A DNA stretch of 64,000 nucleotides from Celeribacter baekdonensis. Its GTDB lineage: Bacteria > Pseudomonadota > Alphaproteobacteria > Rhodobacterales > Rhodobacteraceae. The translations under genes were made by a program, and so were the position numbers. The notes below the pieces were generated by a model. The model saw only the letters and a list, made by a program, of their open reading frames with translations. It ran no database searches and was not told where the DNA came from. Below, piece after piece: positions 53,066 to 62,025 of the stretch. Numbering within the stretch: the first letter of the stretch is position 1; each line of letters opens with the position of its first letter. The stretch is from positions 323,841-387,840 of the forward strand of contig NZ_FNBL01000001.1 in the NCBI RefSeq assembly GCF_900102315.1, given 5' to 3'.

Positions 53066-53959
53066 ATGTCTATTGAACAAATGACCGCCAAGATGAGCGA
53101 AGGCCAAGGCTTTATTGCAGCACTGGACCAATCGGGTGGCTCGACACCCAAGGCGCTGAAACTCTATGGCGTTGAGGAAAGCGATTATAACGGCGAAGCT
53201 GAAATGTTTGACGCGGTGCATGCGATGCGCTCGCGGATCATGCAATCTCCGGCGTTTACCGGCGACAAAGTGATCGGTGCGATCCTGTTTGAAATGACGA
53301 TGGACCGCGATGTGGCGGGCAAACCGACCTCGCATTACCTTTGGGAAGAAAAGGGCGTTGTGCCGTTTTTGAAGATCGACAAAGGGCTTGAGGCCGAAGA
53401 CAACGGCGTTCAGGTGATGAAACCGATGCCGGGTCTGGACGATCTTTTGGCGCGGGCGTTCAAATTGGGCGTGTTTGGCACCAAAGAGCGCTCTGTGATC
53501 AATGCCGCCAACCCGGTGGGGATCAAAGCGGTCGTGGATCAGCAGTTTGAGATTGGCGAGCAAGTGATTGCGGCGGGTCTGATGCCGATCCTTGAGCCGG
53601 AAGTGACCATCACCATCGCAGATAAGGCCGAGGCCGAAGCGATCCTGCGCGACGAGATTTTGACCCATCTCGACGCCTTGGATGAGAGCAAAAAGGTGAT
53701 GTTGAAACTGTCGCTGCCCAGTGTTGCGAATTTCTACAAACCGCTGGTCGATCACCCGCGCGTTTTGAAGGTTGTGGCGCTGTCTGGCGGCTATTCCCGC
53801 GACGATGCCAACGCCATCCTGAGCCAAAACACCGGCATGATCGCGTCCTTCTCGCGTGCCCTGTCCGAAGGGTTGAACGCCAAACAAACCGACGCGGAAT
53901 TTGACGCCACGCTGCAAGCGGCCGTGGACAGCATCCACGCGGCCTCCATCGCGGGCTAA
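53066..53959 (+). CDS. Class I fructose-bisphosphate aldolase
   Basis: A 297-residue enzyme from ATG 53066 with AGAGGA upstream. It shows the class I pattern: GFIAALDQSGGSTPKAL near the start, FLKIDKGLE, QFEIGEQVIAAGLMPILEPEV with residues of the Schiff-base pocket, KVMLKLSLPSV carrying the lysine that forms the Schiff base, and VVALSGGYSRDDA for phosphate. It is metal-independent. It catalyses reversible cleavage of fructose-1,6-bisphosphate. It lies in a pgk-fba-ftsB-pdh order often seen in Rhodobacteraceae and ends in a terminator. Confidence 0.93.
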   Translation: MSIEQMTAKMSEGQGFIAALDQSGGSTPKALKLYGVEESDYNGEAEMFDAVHAMRSRIMQSPAFTGDKVIGAILFEMTMDRDVAGKPTSHYLWEEKGVVPFLKIDKGLEAEDNGVQVMKPMPGLDDLLARAFKLGVFGTKERSVINAANPVGIKAVVDQQFEIGEQVIAAGLMPILEPEVTITIADKAEAEAILRDEILTHLDALDESKKVMLKLSLPSVANFYKPLVDHPRVLKVVALSGGYSRDDANAILSQNTGMIASFSRALSEGLNAKQTDAEFDATLQAAVDSIHAASIAG

Positions 53960-53981
53960 CCCCCGCCCTATGACAAGACGG

Positions 53982-54015
53982 CAAAGCGCCCCAATTCTGG
54001 GGCGCTTTGTTTTTG
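53982..54015 (+). terminator. Terminator after the aldolase gene
   Basis: Perfect 11-bp stem, CAAAGCGCCCC (53982-53992) with GGGGCGCTTTG (53999-54009), followed by TTTTT, 22 bp past the stop. Confidence 0.92.
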
Positions 54016-54169
54016 AGAGCTTTTTTCTGCCGACGATTCGTTTTTGGGATTCACAGAGCGAATCACTTGTGTCATAAGAGAGTTACGGAGCGACCCGACC
54101 AAAGAGGTGGCCCGTTTGAGGCAGTACAGGTGTCAAAAGCACCTATCATACAAAGGTAAGAAGCCTATC

Positions 54170-54472
54170 ATGGCTCATCCGCGCAAACGTCCGTCGCTGG
54201 CCGTGCTTTTGTACACCGGCGTCATTGTCACCTTAGGTGGCTATTTCACTTTTGCCTCCGTGCAGGGTGAATACGGACTTTTTCGCCGTCTGCAAATCGA
54301 GGCTGAATTGTCCGAATTGCAGACGGTGAGCGGCCAACTTGACGAAGAGTTGGCGGTGATGCGCAACAAGACGATGCGCTTGTCAGACCGCTATCTTGAC
54401 CTTGACCTTCTGGACGAACAGGCTCGCGATATTTTGGGATACCTGCGTTCGGATGAGATCGTCATTCGCTAA
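54170..54472 (+). CDS. ftsB: FtsB/DivIC-family cell-division protein
   Basis: A 100-residue bitopic membrane protein from ATG 54170. A basic cytoplasmic start (MAHPRKRP) leads to one transmembrane helix (SLAVLLYTGVIVTLGGYF), then a coiled coil with heptad leucines (LQIEAELSELQTVSGQLDEEL). The end has YLDLDLLDEQARDILGYL, the typical D-L-L-D/E-E-x-A-R element. FtsB bridges FtsL and FtsQ at the divisome in the inner membrane. The position between aldolase and pdhA is a common alphaproteobacterial arrangement. Start has AAGAAG at a plausible distance. Confidence 0.85.
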   Translation: MAHPRKRPSLAVLLYTGVIVTLGGYFTFASVQGEYGLFRRLQIEAELSELQTVSGQLDEELAVMRNKTMRLSDRYLDLDLLDEQARDILGYLRSDEIVIR

Positions 54473-54529
54473 GCCCTCACAAGGCCCAAGGCGGATCACC
54501 AAGGACACACGAGCAAAACGAGTCCCGAT

Positions 54530-55138
54530 ATGAAAGCCATGTTCCCGACCCGCCTGATGCGCCGCTCCAAATTGGGTTTTGCGGCTCTTTTGCTTGGCAC
54601 ACTCATGGCGTGCAGCGGCGGAGGCAACCCACCACGGGACCCCGAAAACGCTTGCTCCATTTTCAAAGAACGCCCGCATTACCAACAGGCGCTCAAAGCG
54701 TCAGAACGCAAATGGGGTGTCTCAATTCCGGTGCAAATGGCACTGATTTATCAAGAATCCACCTTTCGCGCGACGGCCCGCCCGCCGAAACGCTATGTGC
54801 TGTTCATCATCCCCAAAGGCCGGGCCAGTTCGGCGCGCGGCTATGCGCAGGCGCTCGATGGCACATGGGACGACTACCGCAACGGGCCGGGACGCGCGGG
54901 CGCAAGCCGGAGCAACATTCGGGACGCCGCGGATTTCATCGGCTGGTATGTCAGCGGCAACAACGCCGCCCTTGGCATCTCAAACAGCGATGCGCGCAAC
55001 AGCTACCTTGCCTATCACGAAGGCCGCACGGGGTATCGTCGCGGCACATATCAGAGCAAATCCTGGCTTTTGAGCACCGCCGACGCGGTCGCCGTGCGCG
55101 CAGCGCGCTATGAGGCACAGCTTATCAGCTGTCGTTAA
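54530..55138 (+). CDS. Lipoprotein with lytic-transglycosylase-like domain
   Basis: A 202-residue protein. Residues 1-28 are a lipoprotein signal with lipobox LLGTLMAC (C28). The following chain has VSIPVQMALIYQESTFRATARPP, where E76 fits the catalytic glutamate of SLT transglycosylases (E-S-x-F). Then comes a basic loop in place of the usual G-L-x-Q segment, YAQALDGTWDDYR, and SNIRDAADFIGWYV, matching the later part of the fold. A terminal YLAYHEGRTGY follows. If active it would cleave glycan strands between MurNAc and GlcNAc at the outer membrane. It stands between ftsB and the pdh operon. Confidence 0.75.
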   Translation: MKAMFPTRLMRRSKLGFAALLLGTLMACSGGGNPPRDPENACSIFKERPHYQQALKASERKWGVSIPVQMALIYQESTFRATARPPKRYVLFIIPKGRASSARGYAQALDGTWDDYRNGPGRAGASRSNIRDAADFIGWYVSGNNAALGISNSDARNSYLAYHEGRTGYRRGTYQSKSWLLSTADAVAVRAARYEAQLISCR

Positions 55139-55233
55139 GGGCGTCGGATCAAAGCTATTCCCCAAACGCATAGCTGCGTCCCAAATTGCAACTCAAAAAA
55201 CCCGTGCATTCGTGACGTTGCGTCTGTATTATA

Positions 55234-55251
55234 TAGTTTAATACTAAACTA
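55234..55251. promoter_or_regulatory. Inverted repeat upstream of pdhA, possible operator
   Basis: TAGTTT (55234-55239) and AAACTA (55246-55251) flank six A/T-rich bases in a very AT-rich patch (55228-55256) of otherwise GC-rich DNA, 140 bp before pdhA. This is a plausible promoter/operator region for the pdh operon; the regulator is unknown. Confidence 0.45.
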
Positions 55252-55392
55252 AACCCTTTTACGCTTTTTCCTGATCGGGAAAAGCGGCGAAGGACCGCGC
55301 CTCTTTGTGGGGTGTGGGCGACTTGCACAGCATCTGTCACCCGGATGTCATGCAGACCACTTTATATGTCGGACTTTGGAGGAGGAGGCCAT

Positions 55393-56418
55393 ATGGCAAC
55401 CCGGAAATCAGCATCCACGCCGGCGAGCAAAGCGAACGTCTCGAAAGACGAATTGCTCGCCTATTACAAGGATATGCTTCTCATTCGCCGTTTTGAAGAA
55501 AAGGCCGGCCAATTGTATGGCATGGGCCTGATCGGCGGCTTTTGTCACCTGTACATCGGCCAGGAGGCGGTTGTGGTTGGGCTTGAGGCCGCAGCCAAAG
55601 AGGGTGACAAACGCATCACCTCGTATCGCGACCACGGCCATATGTTGGCCTGCGGCATGGACCCGAAAGGCGTGATGGCCGAATTGACCGGGCGCGAGGG
55701 TGGTTATTCCAAAGGCAAGGGCGGCTCCATGCATATGTTCTCGAAAGAGAAGCATTTCTATGGCGGTCACGGCATCGTCGGCGCGCAGGTGCCTCTGGGT
55801 GCCGGTCTGGCCTTTTCCGACAAATACAAAGGCAATGACAATGTGACCTTTGCCTATTTTGGCGATGGCGCGGCGAACCAAGGTCAGGTCGCTGAGACCT
55901 ATAACATGGCCGAAATTTGGGACTTGCCGGTGATTTTTGTCATCGAAAACAACCAATACGCCATGGGCACCTCAACCCAACGCTCGACCAAATCGCCGAG
56001 CTATTGGGGACGTGGCGCCGCCTATGGGATCGAAGGCGAAGAAGTCGACGGCATGGATGTTTTGGCGGTCAAAGAGGCCTCAGAGCGGGCCACGGCGCAT
56101 TGTCGCGCGGGCAAAGGCCCCTACATTCTTGAGGTCAAAACCTATCGCTATCGCGGCCACTCAATGTCCGACCCGGCAAAATACCGGACCCGCGAAGAGG
56201 TCCAGAAGATGCGCGAAGAGCGCGATCCGATTGAGGCGGTGCGGTCGATCCTTTTGACCGGCAACCACGCCACGGAAGACGATCTCAAAGCCATCGACAA
56301 GGACATCAAGGCGGTGGTGAACGCCTCCGCCGAGTTCGCGAAAGAAAGCCCGGAACCGGCGCAGAGCGAACTTTGGACTGACATTTATGCGGATGAAATT
56401 CCGCAGCATGACGCCTGA
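55393..56418 (+). CDS. pdhA: Pyruvate dehydrogenase E1 component, alpha subunit
   Basis: A 341-residue protein from ATG 55393, with a GGAGGAGG site. It shows LLIRRFEEKAGQLYGMG, ITSYRDHGHMLACG, GREGGYSKGKGGSMHMF and GHGIVGAQVPLGAGLA. The thiamine-diphosphate motif runs from FGDGAANQGQ to ENNQYAMGT, and KTYRYRGHSMSDPA holds the phosphorylation-loop region in eukaryotic relatives. With PdhB it decarboxylates pyruvate and passes an acetyl group to the lipoyl arm. First gene of pdhA-pdhB-pdhC. Confidence 0.97.
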   Translation: MATRKSASTPASKANVSKDELLAYYKDMLLIRRFEEKAGQLYGMGLIGGFCHLYIGQEAVVVGLEAAAKEGDKRITSYRDHGHMLACGMDPKGVMAELTGREGGYSKGKGGSMHMFSKEKHFYGGHGIVGAQVPLGAGLAFSDKYKGNDNVTFAYFGDGAANQGQVAETYNMAEIWDLPVIFVIENNQYAMGTSTQRSTKSPSYWGRGAAYGIEGEEVDGMDVLAVKEASERATAHCRAGKGPYILEVKTYRYRGHSMSDPAKYRTREEVQKMREERDPIEAVRSILLTGNHATEDDLKAIDKDIKAVVNASAEFAKESPEPAQSELWTDIYADEIPQHDA

Positions 56419-56437
56419 TTTGGGAGGATAGACGACA

Positions 56438-57826
56438 ATGGCTACCGAACTGCTGATGCCCGCGCTGTCTCCGACCATGGAGGAGGGCACGCTTGCGAAA
56501 TGGCTCGTCAAAGAGGGGGACACCGTGTCCGCCGGCGACATTATCGCGGAAATTGAAACCGACAAGGCGACGATGGAATTCGAAGCCGTGGACGAAGGGA
56601 TCATGGGGAAACTCCTGATCGCGGAAGGCACGGAGGGCGTGAAAGTGAACACCCCGATCGCGATTATCATTGAAGAGGGCGAAGACGCCTCCAACCTGTC
56701 CGCCTCCAACCTGTCTGCCTCCGCCCCGGCTGAAGAGGCGGCACCTGTTGAAGATGCGGCCCCTGCCCCGGCCAAAGCGCCCGCCAAGGCCGCCGCACCG
56801 ATTGTGTCGAAAGCGGTTGAGCCGGATTACCCGGCTGGCACCGAGATGAAACAACAAACGGTGCGCGAAGCGTTGCGCGACGCAATGTCCGAAGAGATGC
56901 GCCGCGACGAAAACGTGTTCCTGATGGGCGAAGAGGTGGCCGAATATCAAGGCGCCTATAAAATCTCCCAAGGCATGTTGGACGAGTTTGGTTCAAAACG
57001 CATCATCGACACGCCGATCACCGAGCACGGCTTTGCCGGGATCGCAACGGGGGCGGCCTTTGGTGGTTTGCGTCCGATCGTTGAATTCATGACCTTTAAC
57101 TTTGCAATGCAGGCGATTGACCACCTGATCAACTCTGCCGCCAAGACGCTTTATATGTCTGGCGGTCAGATGGGCGCCCCGATGGTGTTCCGGGGTCCGA
57201 ACGGCGCGGCGGCCCGTGTGGGCGCGCAGCACTCGCAATGTTATGCCGCATGGTATGCGCATATTCCGGGTCTGAAAGTGGTCATGCCTTACTCGGCAGC
57301 CGACTACAAAGGCTTGATGAAAACCGCGATCCGCGATCCGAACCCGGTGATTTTCCTTGAGAACGAAATCCTCTATGGGAAGTCCTTTGAGGTGCCGGTT
57401 CTGGACGATTTCACCATCCCGTTTGGCAAAGCGCGGATTTGGCGCGAGGGCACGGATGTGACCATCGTCTCCTTCGGCATCGGCATGACCTATGCGTTGG
57501 AAGCGGCGGACAAACTGGCCGAAGAGGGCATTTCCGCCGAAGTCATCGACCTGCGCACCCTGCGCCCGATCGACTATGACACGGTGCTGGCCTCTGTGAT
57601 GAAAACCAACCGCTGCGTGACCGTCGAAGAGGGCTTCCCGGTGGGGTCCATCGGCAACCACATCTCCTCGGTGATCATGCAAAAGGCGTTTGATTATCTG
57701 GACGCGCCGGTGATCACCTGTGCGGGCAAAGATGTGCCGATGCCCTACGCCGCCAATTTGGAAAAACTCGCGCTTGTGACCACGGCTGACGTGATCCAGG
57801 CGGTCAAAGACGTCACCTACCGTTAA
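56438..57826 (+). CDS. pdhB: Pyruvate dehydrogenase E1 beta subunit with N-terminal lipoyl domain
   Basis: A 462-residue protein. Residues 1-80 are a lipoyl domain with the attachment lysine K43 in [10 protein letters not shown], followed by an Ala/Pro linker (about 85-135) and the transketolase-like E1-beta body. The body has [38 protein letters not shown]-type loop, [20 protein letters not shown] and a final [12 protein letters not shown] region. A lipoyl domain on E1-beta is a known alphaproteobacterial variant. It starts 19 bp after pdhA, and its lipoyl segment shares near-identical DNA with pdhC. Confidence 0.97.
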   Translation: MATELLMPALSPTMEEGTLAKWLVKEGDTVSAGDIIAEIETDKATMEFEAVDEGIMGKLLIAEGTEGVKVNTPIAIIIEEGEDASNLSASNLSASAPAEEAAPVEDAAPAPAKAPAKAAAPIVSKAVEPDYPAGTEMKQQTVREALRDAMSEEMRRDENVFLMGEEVAEYQGAYKISQGMLDEFGSKRIIDTPITEHGFAGIATGAAFGGLRPIVEFMTFNFAMQAIDHLINSAAKTLYMSGGQMGAPMVFRGPNGAAARVGAQHSQCYAAWYAHIPGLKVVMPYSAADYKGLMKTAIRDPNPVIFLENEILYGKSFEVPVLDDFTIPFGKARIWREGTDVTIVSFGIGMTYALEAADKLAEEGISAEVIDLRTLRPIDYDTVLASVMKTNRCVTVEEGFPVGSIGNHISSVIMQKAFDYLDAPVITCAGKDVPMPYAANLEKLALVTTADVIQAVKDVTYR

Positions 57827-57838
57827 GGAGAAAAGACA

Positions 57839-59161
57839 ATGGCAATTGAACTACTTATGCCCGCGCTGTCTCCGACGATGGAGGAAGGCACTTTGGCGAA
57901 ATGGTTGGTCAAAGAGGGTGACACGATCTCTTCTGGCGATGTGATCGCAGAGATCGAAACCGATAAGGCGACGATGGAATTCGAGGCGGTGGATGAAGGG
58001 ATCATGGGGAAACTCCTGATCGCGGAAGGCACGGAGGGCGTGAAGGTCAACGCGGCCATCGCGATCCTGTTGGAAGAGGGCGAAGACGCCTCTGCGATGG
58101 ACAACATGGGGGCGGCTCCCGCCCCTGCCGCGGCGGCAGAAGCGGCTCCGGCAGAGGCTCCGAAAACTGAGGCTCCACAGACCGAGGCCAGCGCTGCGGC
58201 CCCTGCCCCGGCAGCTCCGGTTGCGGCCTCTGGCGAGCGCATCTTTGCCTCGCCTTTGGCTCGCCGGATTGCCGCGCAAAAGGGTCTCGACCTGACCACC
58301 ATGAGCGGCTCTGGCCCGAAAGGCCGGATCGTGAAAGCCGATGTTGAAAACGCCACGGCCGCACCGAAAGCGGAGGCTCCGAAAGCAGCCGCGACCTCCG
58401 AGGCCGCCCCTACGAAAGCGGCCCCGGCGGGTCCAACCGCAGATATGGTTGCGAAAATGTATGCGGATCGTGAGTATGAGGAAATCAAACTCGACGGGAT
58501 GCGCAAAACCATTGCCGCGCGTTTGACCGAGGCGAAACAGACCATCCCGCATTTCTACCTGCGCCGCGACATCAAACTCGATGCGCTGTTGAAATTCCGC
58601 GCCGAGTTGAACCATCAGCTCACGGGCAAGGGCGTCAAACTTTCGGTCAATGATTTCATCATCAAAGCCGTCGCCAACGCGCTGCAAGAGGTCCCAGAGG
58701 CCAATGCGGTTTGGGCCGGTGACCGTGTATTGCAGATGAAATCATCCGATGTGGCCGTGGCTGTGGCGATTGAGGGCGGGCTGTTCACGCCGGTGCTCAG
58801 GGACTCGGACATGAAGTCACTCTCCACGCTCTCGAAAGAGATGAAAGACCTCGCCCACCGTGCCCGCGACCGCAAACTCGCGCCGCATGAATACCAAGGC
58901 GGGTCGTTCGCAATCTCCAACCTCGGCATGTTCGGCATCGACAATTTCGACGCCATCGTGAACCCGCCGCATGCGGGCATCTTGGCCGTCGGCGCGGGTG
59001 TGAAAAAGCCGGTTGTTGGGGATGATGGCGAGTTGACGGTTGCAACGGTGATGAGCGTGACGATGTCCGTGGATCACCGGGTGATTGACGGGGCGCTGGG
59101 GGCGAATTTGCTCAAAGCCATCGTTGATAATCTTGAGAATCCGGTGGCGATGCTGGCGTAA
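57839..59161 (+). CDS. pdhC: Pyruvate dehydrogenase E2, dihydrolipoamide acetyltransferase
   Basis: A 440-residue protein. One lipoyl domain (K43 in [10 protein letters not shown]) is followed by an Ala/Pro/Glu linker, the peripheral subunit-binding domain ([17 protein letters not shown], near 140), another linker, and the catalytic core from about 215. The core ends with [20 protein letters not shown], carrying the catalytic His of D-H-R-x-x-D-G. It transfers the acetyl group to CoA and forms the complex core. It starts 12 bp after pdhB and ends in a strong terminator; lpd (E3) is not in the window. Confidence 0.97.
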   Translation: MAIELLMPALSPTMEEGTLAKWLVKEGDTISSGDVIAEIETDKATMEFEAVDEGIMGKLLIAEGTEGVKVNAAIAILLEEGEDASAMDNMGAAPAPAAAAEAAPAEAPKTEAPQTEASAAAPAPAAPVAASGERIFASPLARRIAAQKGLDLTTMSGSGPKGRIVKADVENATAAPKAEAPKAAATSEAAPTKAAPAGPTADMVAKMYADREYEEIKLDGMRKTIAARLTEAKQTIPHFYLRRDIKLDALLKFRAELNHQLTGKGVKLSVNDFIIKAVANALQEVPEANAVWAGDRVLQMKSSDVAVAVAIEGGLFTPVLRDSDMKSLSTLSKEMKDLAHRARDRKLAPHEYQGGSFAISNLGMFGIDNFDAIVNPPHAGILAVGAGVKKPVVGDDGELTVATVMSVTMSVDHRVIDGALGANLLKAIVDNLENPVAMLA

Positions 59162-59184
59162 AGGCCGGTCATTTTTAAAGCATG

Positions 59185-59215
59185 AAGCCCCGCCAATTTG
59201 GCGGGGCTTTTTATT
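59185..59215 (+). terminator. Terminator after the pdh operon
   Basis: Perfect stem AAGCCCCGCC (59185-59194) with GGCGGGGCTT (59200-59209), followed by TTTATT. Almost the same stem-loop as after eno. Confidence 0.92.
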
Positions 59216-59276
59216 GTGCCGGCAGCGTTCAAGCGCTAAGGTTTCGCCCATTCATCTCCCTATGCGAGCATTTGAC

Positions 59277-60209
59277 ATGAGCTTTTATTGCCGAATTGAT
59301 TTGACCGGTCCCCTCGACCTTGAGGCTGTCAAAGAGGGCCTGCCTTTTGCCGATGTCGGATATGATTGGATTGACAACCGGGCAATATTTTACCGTGAAG
59401 GCGTGTCTGTGCGTGGAGTGTCACTTTACGTCCGCGCAGGCGCGATTGAGCTTGGTCTCAATGCGTTTTCTTCCGTTGAGGATGCCGAACTCTTTACCGC
59501 CTTGGTACGGGTTTTCGTTGAGACGATAGGCGGTGTTTTGAAGCTTGAAACGATGGAAAAGCCGATGTCTTCACGCAATCTCCACGATCGCTTTGGCGCG
59601 CAATGGGAGGATGCGATCTTTGACAAGGCGTGGTTCTCCGAGCGAGCAGAGGAAACCGTGACATTGCTTGGGATGCTGCCTGATGACGCAGACGACGCTC
59701 TGCATATCCTTGGACATCATATTGATTTTTCAATTTCCAAGGCGTTTCTGTCGGAGCCCCGTTTGAAGAGCAAAACCCCAAGCCAAATTGCGCATGAACT
59801 TCTTGATGAGGCAAAAGAGCTTCAGGCTTTTGCGGGGGCGGAGGGGACCTATTGCCCAGATTTGGTGAACATTGTGTTAAAACCCAAACGCGTCAAGGCA
59901 GGTATGTTGGGGCTTTTGTTGCCCAAAGCGCCAGCGCAAAATGTCAGTTTCTTTTTGCTGCACCAAGGGCTTCGCACCATTACCCCTAACCCCATTGATC
60001 AATGCGATGTTGTTCTCAAGCTCGGATCAGAGAGCCGATATTTGCCCTACGAACGCTTTATTGAGGTTGTAAAAGATCACGCCCATCGGACGTTTTTCAT
60101 AAAGAACCTCGACATCACGCTGCAAGAGACCACTTATCACATGCTGTTTGATCAAGCGCAGGCTCAACCGCGCCAATACACGCCCAAAGTGGCTGTTCAG
60201 CCAACTTAA
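59277..60209 (+). CDS. Unknown protein between pdh operon and cysE
   Basis: A 310-residue protein from ATG 59277; ATG 59262 is an alternative, and neither has a good ribosome-binding site. I do not recognise a family. It opens MSFYCRIDLTGPLDLEAVKEG with an alternating strand-helix pattern and has SLYVRAGAIELGLNAF. A mid-region of helices (EAKELQAF) leads to VSFFLLHQGLRTITPNP near residue 230 and a HRTFFIKNLDITLQETTY end. No signal peptide or membrane helix. G+C is lower than in the pdh genes. It is convergent with cysE at a 20-bp gap and follows the pdh terminator, so it is probably an isolated acquisition. Confidence 0.65.
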   Translation: MSFYCRIDLTGPLDLEAVKEGLPFADVGYDWIDNRAIFYREGVSVRGVSLYVRAGAIELGLNAFSSVEDAELFTALVRVFVETIGGVLKLETMEKPMSSRNLHDRFGAQWEDAIFDKAWFSERAEETVTLLGMLPDDADDALHILGHHIDFSISKAFLSEPRLKSKTPSQIAHELLDEAKELQAFAGAEGTYCPDLVNIVLKPKRVKAGMLGLLLPKAPAQNVSFFLLHQGLRTITPNPIDQCDVVLKLGSESRYLPYERFIEVVKDHAHRTFFIKNLDITLQETTYHMLFDQAQAQPRQYTPKVAVQPT

Positions 60210-60229
60210 GCCAGACCTCTGAGAGAGGC

Positions 60230-61042
60230 TTATTTGTCGCGCGCGCCAATGAGTTGGTTCATCGACACGGACGGCTGCGAACAGCCCGCCTCGCCCACCA
60301 CTTTGGCCGGAACGCCCGCAACCGTGGTGGCGGGCGGCACATCGGCCAAGACAACGGAGCCAGCAGCGATGCGCGAGCAGCAGCCGATTTTGATGTTGCC
60401 AAGCACCTTGGCCCCGGCCCCGATCAGGACGCCATCGCCGATTTTCGGGTGACGGTCTTCGTCCTCTTTGCCGGTGCCGCCCAAGGTCACGTCATGCAGG
60501 ATCGACACATTGTCGCCGATGACGGCGGTTTCACCAAAGACCAGCGAATGGGCGTGATCGAGGAACAGGCCCTTGCCGATCCGGCAGGCGGGATGGATGT
60601 CGACGGAGAATTGTTCGGACATCCGCATTTGGAAGAAATAGGCGAGATCGCGGCGGCCTTCGCGCCAGAGCCAATTGGCGACGCGGTGGGCCTGAATGGC
60701 TTGGAACCCTTTGAAATAGAGCAAAGGTTGGATGTAGCGATGACACGCCGGGTCACGCTCATAAACGGCGGAAATATCGGCGCGCGCGGAGTCGGCCAAG
60801 GACGGGTCAGAGGCATAGGCGGCATCGGCGATTTCACGGATGAGCTGTTCTGACATCTCGGCAGAGGCCATTTTTTGCGCGATGCGATAGGCCAAAGCGG
60901 CCTCAAGGGTCTCATGGTGAAGGATACAGGCATGCACCATCCCGCCCAGCAGGGGCTCAGCATCCACGGCCTGACGGGCCTCGGAAACGATTTGAGTCCA
61001 AACGGGGTCGAGTTTAGACAGGTGAGTGCGTGTTTTGGCCAT
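60230..61042 (-). CDS. cysE: Serine O-acetyltransferase
   Basis: A 270-residue enzyme with an AAGAGGAAAAG site before ATG 61042. The N-terminal helical domain includes PVWTQIVSEARQAVDAEP and ARADISAVYERDPACHRY, and the left-handed beta-helix follows: GKGLFLDHAHSLVFGETAVIG with the catalytic histidine, LHDVTLGGTGKED, and PKIGDGVLIGAGAKVLGNI. It makes O-acetylserine for cysteine synthase (cysK at 7.6 kb). It lies downstream of the GTA tail genes on the same strand, an arrangement conserved in several Rhodobacteraceae. Confidence 0.96.
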   Translation of the reverse strand: MAKTRTHLSKLDPVWTQIVSEARQAVDAEPLLGGMVHACILHHETLEAALAYRIAQKMASAEMSEQLIREIADAAYASDPSLADSARADISAVYERDPACHRYIQPLLYFKGFQAIQAHRVANWLWREGRRDLAYFFQMRMSEQFSVDIHPACRIGKGLFLDHAHSLVFGETAVIGDNVSILHDVTLGGTGKEDEDRHPKIGDGVLIGAGAKVLGNIKIGCCSRIAAGSVVLADVPPATTVAGVPAKVVGEAGCSQPSVSMNQLIGARDK

Positions 61043-61148
61043 GCGCTTTTCCTCTTTTGAGAGAGCTTACTATAGATAGGCCTGATTTCAAAAGAGCAAG
61101 AGTGCGATCGGGTGAAACGATGTGAATTTGAAGTCTGCAAACACGAAA

Positions 61149-61177
61149 AAGCCCCGCACCGAGAACGGCACGGGGTA
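61149..61177 (-). terminator. Probable terminator of the GTA transcript
   Basis: On the minus strand an imperfect stem built from CCCCGTGCC and GGTGCGGGG with GTTCTC loop is followed by TTTTT. It lies 135 bp beyond the DUF2793 stop and before cysE. Two mismatched positions inside the stem lower confidence. Confidence 0.6.
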
Positions 61178-61192
61178 TAGAATGTGTTTAAA

Positions 61193-61235
61193 GCGTTCCG
61201 CCATAAACTTGAAGCACGGGTTTATGACGGAACGC
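61193..61235. repeat. Intergenic palindrome, repeat family member 3
   Basis: Arms GCGTTCCGCCATAAAC (61193-61208) and GTTTATGACGGAACGC (61220-61235) pair with one mismatch around an 11-base loop. The outer shape (GCGTT...AAAC, loop, GTTT...AACGC) matches the element at 40207. Confidence 0.65.
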
Positions 61236-61258
61236 CCACACCATGGATATGTCTGGCA

Positions 61259-61299
61259 GCGTCACGCCTTTCCCCTGTCTCAGGTGAAAGGCGTGACGC
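61259..61299. repeat. Intergenic palindrome, repeat family member 4
   Basis: Perfect 14-bp arms GCGTCACGCCTTTC (61259-61272) and GAAAGGCGTGACGC (61286-61299) around CCCTGTCTCAGGT. The centre is identical to the element at 46661-46708. It sits 12 bp past the DUF2793 stop. Confidence 0.8.
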
Positions 61300-61311
61300 T
61301 TTAGGAATGAA

Positions 61312-62025
61312 TTATTCAGAGGGCAGCGTGAACTGCAAACAGTGGATGGCCAGACGGAGTGTGCCAGCCGTGAAATCCCCACCTTCAGCCGTGAGGATAA
61401 GATCTTCACTGGAGTAATAGGTCAAAGGTGTCCCGGTCAGGCCGCGAAGCCAACTGCCCTGGGTGGGCGACAAGCCGGAGCCATAGCGGTTGGTGGACCC
61501 GGAAACGCCCAGAGAAAACCCTGTAAGACCCGACCCCGTGATATCAGCCAGCACACGCCCGGTGACCCCGTACACAACGGATTGCCCCGGAATAGCATAA
61601 GCGGCATTGGACGTCGGCCCGGCAGAGAGCACATGATCTACCTCGATCACCTTTGAGATCATCCCCGCACCATGCGCGGAAAGAGTCTGCATCCCGAGCA
61701 CCCAACCGGCCCCATCGTGCCCTGCCCAACCGTTTTGATCGGCAACATAGGCGCGCATCCCCAAGGTGGTGGGTACAAAAGCCCAGCCCGCGTTGATGTA
61801 AAGTGCAACCATACCCTCCTGTCCGGCCCACTCATTCACGGCAGCCTCGCCCACCCCGTAAGCCTCCCCCTCTTGCGGGGTCAGCGGCGGGGTGTTGAGT
61901 GTGACCGATTGGAGCGTGAGTTGCAGCAACCCGTCGATCCGGGTCAGCGCGTCGTTTACGGTTACGTGTTTTTGCGCTTGCGACGCTTGCAGCAGCGGCA
62001 ATTCAAAGCGGGATGTGTCACTCAT
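61312..62025 (-). CDS. DUF2793 protein of the GTA cluster
   Basis: A 237-residue protein from ATG 62025, with AAAGGA inside the preceding gene; the ATG lies 8 bp inside the upstream gp15-like gene, so the two are coupled. It has the DUF2793 pattern: FELPLLQASQAQKHVTVNDAL, LTPQEGEAYGVGEAAVNEWAGQEG, and GWAFVPTTLGMRAYVADQNGW. A C-terminal jelly-roll-like half follows, with SNAAYAIPGQSVVYGVTGRV and GLSPTQGSWLRGLTGTP. Proteins of this type are found beside GTA baseplate genes and in prophage tail regions, probably as tail-tip or fibre components. A Gly/Ser-rich surface fits that role. Confidence 0.85.
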   Translation of the reverse strand: MSDTSRFELPLLQASQAQKHVTVNDALTRIDGLLQLTLQSVTLNTPPLTPQEGEAYGVGEAAVNEWAGQEGMVALYINAGWAFVPTTLGMRAYVADQNGWAGHDGAGWVLGMQTLSAHGAGMISKVIEVDHVLSAGPTSNAAYAIPGQSVVYGVTGRVLADITGSGLTGFSLGVSGSTNRYGSGLSPTQGSWLRGLTGTPLTYYSSEDLILTAEGGDFTAGTLRLAIHCLQFTLPSE

